This document shows, piece by piece, positions 59,194-64,000 of a stretch of DNA of 64,000 nucleotides (position 1 is its first letter; every line of letters starts with the position of its first letter). Below the pieces are notes generated by a model. It made no database searches. It was not told the DNA's origin and saw nothing but the letters and a program-made list of their open reading frames with translations. This DNA comes from Chryseobacterium sp. G0162 (lineage in GTDB: Bacteria > Bacteroidota > Bacteroidia > Flavobacteriales > Weeksellaceae). Both the position numbers and the translations under genes were made by a program. The stretch lies in assembly GCF_003815715.1 (NCBI RefSeq), contig NZ_CP033922.1:2262001-2326000 (forward strand), read 5' to 3'.

Positions 59194-59712
59194 ATGGCAA
59201 CAGTTAATCTTTCCGATTACAAGCCACTTCATATAACTAATGCCGAAGATTTTTCTATCGGCATTGTTTTTTCTGAGTGGAATGATTTTGTAACATACAA
59301 TCTTCGTGATGCAGCTTTAGAAATTCTTGAAAAAGAAGGTGTAAAGGCAGAAAACATTAAGCTTTTCCCTGTTCCCGGAGCTTTTGAATTAAGCTATGCA
59401 AGCATGCAGCTTTGCAAAGAAAGAAAATACGACGCTGTAATTTCTATCGGATGTGTGATTCGTGGAGAAACCCCTCACTTCGATTATGTTTGTTCTGCTG
59501 TAGCACAAGGAATCAAGGATTGTAACATCATGACCGATACCCCTACGATCTTCTGTGTACTGACAGATGATACCAAAGAGCAATCTATTGCAAGAAGCGG
59601 CGGAGACCTTGGAAACAAAGGAGTAGAAGCAGCAGTAACAGCTTTAAGAATGATTGATTTCAAAAAGAAATTATCTGATAAAAAAGGAAACATCGGTTTT
59701 GGACATTCTTAA
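59194..59712 (+). CDS. ribH: 6,7-dimethyl-8-ribityllumazine synthase
   Basis: This 172-aa enzyme performs the next-to-last step of riboflavin synthesis. FSEWNDFVTYNLRDAALEIL, PGAFELSYA, GCVIRGETPHFDYVC (with the catalytic His) and the VAQGI segment are typical. It usually assembles into a 60-mer capsid or decamer. Co-transcribed with the TPR gene; no other rib genes nearby. Confidence 0.95.
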   Translation: MATVNLSDYKPLHITNAEDFSIGIVFSEWNDFVTYNLRDAALEILEKEGVKAENIKLFPVPGAFELSYASMQLCKERKYDAVISIGCVIRGETPHFDYVCSAVAQGIKDCNIMTDTPTIFCVLTDDTKEQSIARSGGDLGNKGVEAAVTALRMIDFKKKLSDKKGNIGFGHS

Positions 59713-59739
59713 TTCGTTGACCCCTTTAACAATATAATT

Positions 59740-59765
59740 GGACTATTTTTTAATAGTCCTTTTTT
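59740..59765 (+). terminator. Terminator of ribH
   Basis: GGACTATT (59740-59747) pairs with AATAGTCC (59752-59759) around TTTT, followed by a T-run. Confidence 0.85.
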
Positions 59766-59892
59766 GTTGGAAGATTTCAGAATAAAGACAAATTCATTAA
59801 ACATCTGTTTAAATCACATGGAATAAGTCTTAAAATCTTATTAATAAATGTCAGGTTTTGCTTTTTTTGACTTAAAAGTTGTATACAACAAC

Positions 59893-59900
59893 TATCTTTG
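59893..59900 (+). promoter_or_regulatory. -7 box of the LTA synthase-like gene
   Basis: TATCTTTG, perfect match, 25 nt before the ATG at 59926; it argues against the frame's earlier ATG at 59848. Confidence 0.55.
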
Positions 59901-59925
59901 TGAAAATCGTATAGACCATAAATCC

Positions 59926-62004
59926 ATGTTTCTAAAAAAAATAAAACCTTTCCTATATTTAGGAGTTTTTTATCTGATTATTTCATTGATAATAAGGACA
60001 GTATTCTTTTTCCATCCTATCACCACAGCCAGTTTTGGATTTTTTGAGATTATTAAAGTACTGTTTGTAGGCCTTATCAACGATATCTTTGTTTTTATCC
60101 TCGCCAGTTCCATCCTTGCGCTCTACTTTTTATTCCTCTCCAATTCGAAATATAAAAAGCCCTATGGGTATATTATTTTTGGAGCCTTGGTAGCATTTTT
60201 CCTGTATATCTGGCTTATTCCTAATAATATTTTCAAACAATACGGAGGCTCTGTAACCGAAGTAGCGCTTTCCTTTGTAGGAGTAAAGACATTCTTATTT
60301 GGTTTAATGCTTTTCCTTCCTACTCAAAGAATTAAAATCCGTAATGTTTTATATTTTATCACATTATTACTGTATGTGCTGCTTATCATCTTCAATGGAG
60401 TAAGTGAATACTTCTTTTATAATGAATTTGGAGTACGTTACAATTTTATTGCAGTAGATTACTTAATATATACCAACGAGGTTATTGGAAATATCATGGA
60501 AAGCTACCCTGTTATTCCTTTATTTTCAGGGATAATGATTGTTACATTAACCATTACCTGGTTTATCTATAAAAAGACAAAAGATGAATTACTGGAGTTA
60601 CCTGATTTTAAACAGAAACTGATCTTATTAGGGTCTTTTGCTGTACTTTGTGCCATTAGTTTACTGACTCTTCCATCATTAATGGAGATCAAATCAGACA
60701 ATGTTTTTGCTGATGAAATTGAAGCAAATGGACTTCCTAAATTTTACTGGGCTTTTACCCATAATGAACTTGACTATTTCCAGTTTTATTCACAGCTTAA
60801 TCAACAGCAGGCAGAAAAAAACTTCCTAAGCCAATTTCCACAACATACGTTAGCAAGAAATATTGTGGCAGAACAGCCGGAAGCAAAGAAAAATGTAGTC
60901 CTGATCTCTATCGAAAGTCTTTCCGCAGATTTCTTAGAACATTATGGCAACACTCAAAAAATTACTCCTTTCCTGGATAGTCTTGCAGATAAATCTATGA
61001 TGTTTACGAATCTATATGCTACAGGAAACAGAACCGTTCGTGGATTGGAAGCTTTGACTCTTTGTATTCCTCCTACCGCAGGAGAAAGTATCATCAAAAG
61101 AAATGATAATAAAAACAAGTTCACTACGGGAAATGTATTCAAATCAAAAGGATATGATGTTAAATTCCTATACGGCGGTTACAGCTATTTTGATAATATG
61201 CAGGATTTCTTCGCAGGAAACGGATATGATATTGTAGACAGAAACAACTTTAAACCGGAAGAAATTACTTTTGCCAATGTTTGGGGGGTTGCAGATGAAG
61301 ATATGGCCAGAAAAGCCATTCAGGTCATGAATGCTGAAGCGAAATCAGGAAAACCATTCTTTAACCATTGGATGACGGTTTCCAACCACAGACCTTTTAC
61401 CTATCCTGATGGAAGAATTGATATTCCCGGAACTTCAAAATCCCGTGAAGGGGGTGTGAAGTACACGGATTATTCTCTAAAACTGTTTTTCGACATGGCA
61501 AAGAAACAGGATTGGTATAAGAATACAGTCTTTGTGATCGTTGCAGACCACTGCGCTTCCAGTGCCGGAAAAACGGAACTTCCAATGGATAAATACAGAA
61601 TTCCTGCGATGATCTTTTCAGAAGGATTTATACAGCCTCAGAAGTTTGATACATTGATGTCGCAGATTGACCTTATGCCTACTCTTTTCGGATTGCTAAA
61701 TTTCAGCTACCAATCTAAATTTTTAGGACAAGATGTTTTCAAACCGGAATTCCAGCCTAAAGCTTATATTGCTACTTACCAGGATCTTGGCTTTGTAAAA
61801 GACAATCGTTTAACCATTATTTCTCCAGTAAAGAAAGCAAAACAATATTCTCTTGAGCTGGAAAAAAGTGATTTGGCTCCAGAGTTTAAGTTGTATTATA
61901 ATGAAAAGTTGTTGAAAAACACAGATCAGAAACTCGTAGATGATGCTATTTCAGCCTATCAATCAACATCTTATTGGTTGAAAACTAAACAACTTAACCG
62001 ATAA
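59926..62004 (+). CDS. LTA synthase family protein (membrane sulfatase-fold transferase)
   Basis: This protein of about 692 aa from the ATG at 59926 has five N-terminal membrane segments and a C-terminal extracytoplasmic sulfatase/alkaline-phosphatase domain. VVLISIESLSADFLEHYGN holds the first metal ligands, the Thr nucleophile should be in ATGNRTVRGLEAL, and VFVIVADHCAS carries the Asp-His pair. Gram-negative members transfer phosphoglycerol or phosphoethanolamine to envelope glycans or lipids; the substrate here is unknown because Bacteroidota lack lipoteichoic acid. Single gene. Confidence 0.88.
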   Translation: MFLKKIKPFLYLGVFYLIISLIIRTVFFFHPITTASFGFFEIIKVLFVGLINDIFVFILASSILALYFLFLSNSKYKKPYGYIIFGALVAFFLYIWLIPNNIFKQYGGSVTEVALSFVGVKTFLFGLMLFLPTQRIKIRNVLYFITLLLYVLLIIFNGVSEYFFYNEFGVRYNFIAVDYLIYTNEVIGNIMESYPVIPLFSGIMIVTLTITWFIYKKTKDELLELPDFKQKLILLGSFAVLCAISLLTLPSLMEIKSDNVFADEIEANGLPKFYWAFTHNELDYFQFYSQLNQQQAEKNFLSQFPQHTLARNIVAEQPEAKKNVVLISIESLSADFLEHYGNTQKITPFLDSLADKSMMFTNLYATGNRTVRGLEALTLCIPPTAGESIIKRNDNKNKFTTGNVFKSKGYDVKFLYGGYSYFDNMQDFFAGNGYDIVDRNNFKPEEITFANVWGVADEDMARKAIQVMNAEAKSGKPFFNHWMTVSNHRPFTYPDGRIDIPGTSKSREGGVKYTDYSLKLFFDMAKKQDWYKNTVFVIVADHCASSAGKTELPMDKYRIPAMIFSEGFIQPQKFDTLMSQIDLMPTLFGLLNFSYQSKFLGQDVFKPEFQPKAYIATYQDLGFVKDNRLTIISPVKKAKQYSLELEKSDLAPEFKLYYNEKLLKNTDQKLVDDAISAYQSTSYWLKTKQLNR

Positions 62005-62158
62005 AATAATTCTTTCTTAAAATCACCAATATTGGATATTTTATTATATTTGAAAGAATAAAACATTAACCAAAATCAAAAAATTCAAGAAGAGAATAAA
62101 GAAACTGTAAACGAATGCAGCGCTTATTAACGTATTGAGTTTTATACTTTAAGATATT

Positions 62159-63031
62159 ATGAATTATTATTCATTTTTAAATAAGAGGATGGTGTTCATC
62201 CTCTTATTTTTATTTTCAGGAGTGGGAGCCCAGAAACTTACCATCATTAATAACTCAGGTAACCTTATCATTATAAAAAATGGCAAAAAGGAAGTTACTC
62301 TCAACAACCGTGATAAAAAAGAGTTTACAGAAACTAATAACGTTTCCATAAATATCCTCAATGAATTTGTTCAAAATATTACTCTGTTTCTTGAGCCCAA
62401 AGAAAAATTAAATATCACCATAGAAAAGGATAACAAATTTGTTTATACAGGAGATCAGGCTGAACGCCATGAATATCTTATCCAACAATTAAATGTAGAT
62501 ACTTTTGGAAAAATAAGTACTTACGAACAAATAGGTCAGAGAAGAAATAACGGTGAATTAAAAAATGTCTCAGAATTGCTGCTTGTAGACATTTTAAGGA
62601 AAACCCAATTACCTAATATTATTATTTCTCCGGAGGATACAACCTCCATAAGAAGATTAAAAAATTATATTAAATATAATTGGCTTTATACCTTATTTAC
62701 AACGATCAATCATCAGGATAAACACTTCAAAAAAGAAGCGCTTAATTATTATTACAAAAAATATATAGAAACAGATATCCCAAAATTCAGCTGTGCGACA
62801 TCTTTACAATATCGTGTCATTGAGGTTATAGCAAAAAATAAATCTCTATTGCCGGCAGAACTCCCTACTTACCCTATTGTTGAGCATACTGATGATGACA
62901 CAATTAACCAGTATCTGCCACAAAACTGTCAAAAACAATATTTTCAGGAGAAATATAACTACCTTAATCATATTGAGGGACACAATAAAGAATATTACAA
63001 AAGAATCCTGAGGGAAAAATTCAATGAATAA
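62159..63031 (+). CDS. Secreted protein of unknown function
   Basis: This 290-aa protein has a signal peptide after a short charged start (MVFILLFLFSGVGAQ). A beta-rich part follows (KLTIINNSGNLIIIKNGKKE, NVSINILNEFVQNITLFLEP), recalling the N-terminal module of some thioredoxin-like Bacteroidota proteins. After that come about 180 helical residues rich in Tyr, Lys and Asn. No catalytic motif or thioredoxin CxxC is present. Periplasmic location is likely. Confidence 0.6.
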   Translation: MNYYSFLNKRMVFILLFLFSGVGAQKLTIINNSGNLIIIKNGKKEVTLNNRDKKEFTETNNVSINILNEFVQNITLFLEPKEKLNITIEKDNKFVYTGDQAERHEYLIQQLNVDTFGKISTYEQIGQRRNNGELKNVSELLLVDILRKTQLPNIIISPEDTTSIRRLKNYIKYNWLYTLFTTINHQDKHFKKEALNYYYKKYIETDIPKFSCATSLQYRVIEVIAKNKSLLPAELPTYPIVEHTDDDTINQYLPQNCQKQYFQEKYNYLNHIEGHNKEYYKRILREKFNE

Positions 63032-63108
63032 TAAATAGAAGCATTCACAACTTAATAAACGGTTGTAAACTTTAATTTTATAAATTTACGACACAAAAAC
63101 ATATTATT

Positions 63109-63972
63109 ATGAGATGGACAGACGACAGAGGCGGCAACGTTGAGGATCGCCGTGGCTCCGGAGGCGGAGGTGGCGGTATGATTGTAGGTGGCGGACTCGG
63201 AACTTTAATTATAGCAGCCATTGTTTTCTTTTTGGGAGGTGACCCTTCTGGGATATTGAATTCCGGGAGCATACAATCTTCAGGAAATACAGGAGAAAGA
63301 AGAGAACTTTCTGTACAGGAAAAAAAGATCGGGGAAATGGTTGATATGATGGCCGGATGGAACTCCCAAACCTGGAGCCAGATTTTTAAAGAAAATGGAA
63401 TGAACTATACTGATCCTAAAATTGTTCTTTTCGAAAGTACAACGAATTCCGGATGTGGTACAGCGCAGTCTGCCATGGGACCATTTTATTGCCCTGCTGA
63501 CCAGAAAATCTATATGGACATGGAATTTTTCGGAGAACTCCAACAAAGATTTGGAGCTAAAGTCACTGAGTTTACTGTAGCCTATGTTCTTGCTCATGAG
63601 ATGGGACATCATATACAAACGCTTTTAGGGACTACACAAAAAGTAGATGCCTTAAGAAGAAGCGGAAGATATTCTGAAGCTGAAATGAACAGGGTATCTG
63701 TAGCTACGGAGCTACAGGCAGATTTTTATGCCGGAGTTTGGGCTAAACGTACTGATGATACTAAAAAAATTCTGGAACCAGGAGATATTCAGTCTGCTAT
63801 AGATGCTGCAGAAGCTGTAGGTGATGACAATATCCAAAGAAGAGGACAGGGATATGTCAATCAGGAAAGCTTTACCCACGGGTCATCTGCTCAGCGTAAA
63901 GAATGGTTTATGAAAGGGTATAATACCGGAGATATCAGACAAGGGGATACTTTCAATCAACTTTTAAAATAG
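63109..63972 (+). CDS. Neutral zinc metallopeptidase (YpfJ/KPN_02809 family)
   Basis: This 287-aa protein starts MRWTDDRGGNVEDRRGSGGG, the family hallmark, then one membrane segment (about 24-43) and a peptidase domain with HExxH at His163-Glu164-Met-Gly-His167 and a likely third ligand Glu201 in TELQADFYAGVWA. Two Cys near 116 and 128 may form a disulfide. The active site should face the periplasm; substrates are unknown. Complete within the window. Confidence 0.9.
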   Translation: MRWTDDRGGNVEDRRGSGGGGGGMIVGGGLGTLIIAAIVFFLGGDPSGILNSGSIQSSGNTGERRELSVQEKKIGEMVDMMAGWNSQTWSQIFKENGMNYTDPKIVLFESTTNSGCGTAQSAMGPFYCPADQKIYMDMEFFGELQQRFGAKVTEFTVAYVLAHEMGHHIQTLLGTTQKVDALRRSGRYSEAEMNRVSVATELQADFYAGVWAKRTDDTKKILEPGDIQSAIDAAEAVGDDNIQRRGQGYVNQESFTHGSSAQRKEWFMKGYNTGDIRQGDTFNQLLK

Positions 63973-64000
63973 TCAATAGACTTACATTATAAAATAATCG

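Noticed and set aside
1..64000. tRNA, rRNA, CRISPR arrays and insertion sequences
   Set aside because: No conserved tRNA arms, rRNA stretches, regularly spaced repeats or transposase genes were recognised on reading both strands; short RNA genes could still be missed without covariance models.

Overview
This window looks like ordinary chromosome from a Chryseobacterium-like flavobacterium (Bacteroidota, Weeksellaceae). Supporting signs are Bacteroidota-type -7 promoter boxes (TAnnTTTG), a type IX secretion sorting domain, GldH, a type III glutamine synthetase, alternative complex III, MreBCD-PBP2-RodA, and two double-glycine leader peptides of the kind common in that genus. No rRNA, tRNA, CRISPR array, transposase or integrase was recognised.

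Layout. 1-1177: two secreted surface proteins (the first cut by the window edge). 1409-4431: a UmuC-type polymerase without umuD, then a CPA1 Na+/H+ antiporter. 4680-10324: an accessory cluster with an M15 cell-wall endopeptidase, a CapV-like patatin phospholipase, a DUF2589-like protein with two partner genes, a very acidic small protein, a possible small RNA or mini-ORF, and a WYL-domain regulator. 10378-18185: a TonB-C-like secreted protein, tadA, two GG-leader peptides, an acetyltransferase, coaX, an M1 peptidase, a DinB-like protein and AMP nucleosidase. 18186-22361: glutamine synthetase III, an NlpC/P60 lipoprotein and a pentapeptide-repeat protein. 22443-28118: the complete rod-shape operon mreB-mreC-mreD-mrdA-rodA. 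28446-32444: haem genes hemA-hemC-hemD-hemE. 32544-38543: sufS, rplY, prs and a GDSL-lipoprotein/FadL pair. 39023-43295: PSP1-gldH-PBP1A. 43371-47816: SelO, a T9SS cargo protein, a polytopic membrane protein and a SPOR protein. 47999-56396: the alternative complex III operon actABCDEF. 56580-63972: a lipoprotein, apt, a TPR protein, ribH, an LTA-synthase-like protein, an unknown secreted protein and a YpfJ-type metalloprotease.

The main discovery candidate is the accessory cluster. Seven near-identical promoter modules lie within 6.6 kb (2799-9386). Each has the 15-bp inverted repeat CGWCA-N5-TGWCG, and each repeat is followed at exactly the same distance (11 nt) by a TAnnTTTG-type -7 box, perfect in five of the seven. 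One module is directly in front of the WYL regulator, which suggests autoregulation. The others precede the endopeptidase, the patatin, the DUF2589 operon, the acidic protein and a possible RNA; one points antisense into the antiporter, upstream of umuC. By analogy with CapW/BrxR-type WYL repressors of defence islands, I infer a stress- or phage-triggered regulon that damages the envelope. No CBASS cyclase or phage structural gene is present, so it would not be a standard system. The rest of the window is mostly conserved housekeeping sequence.
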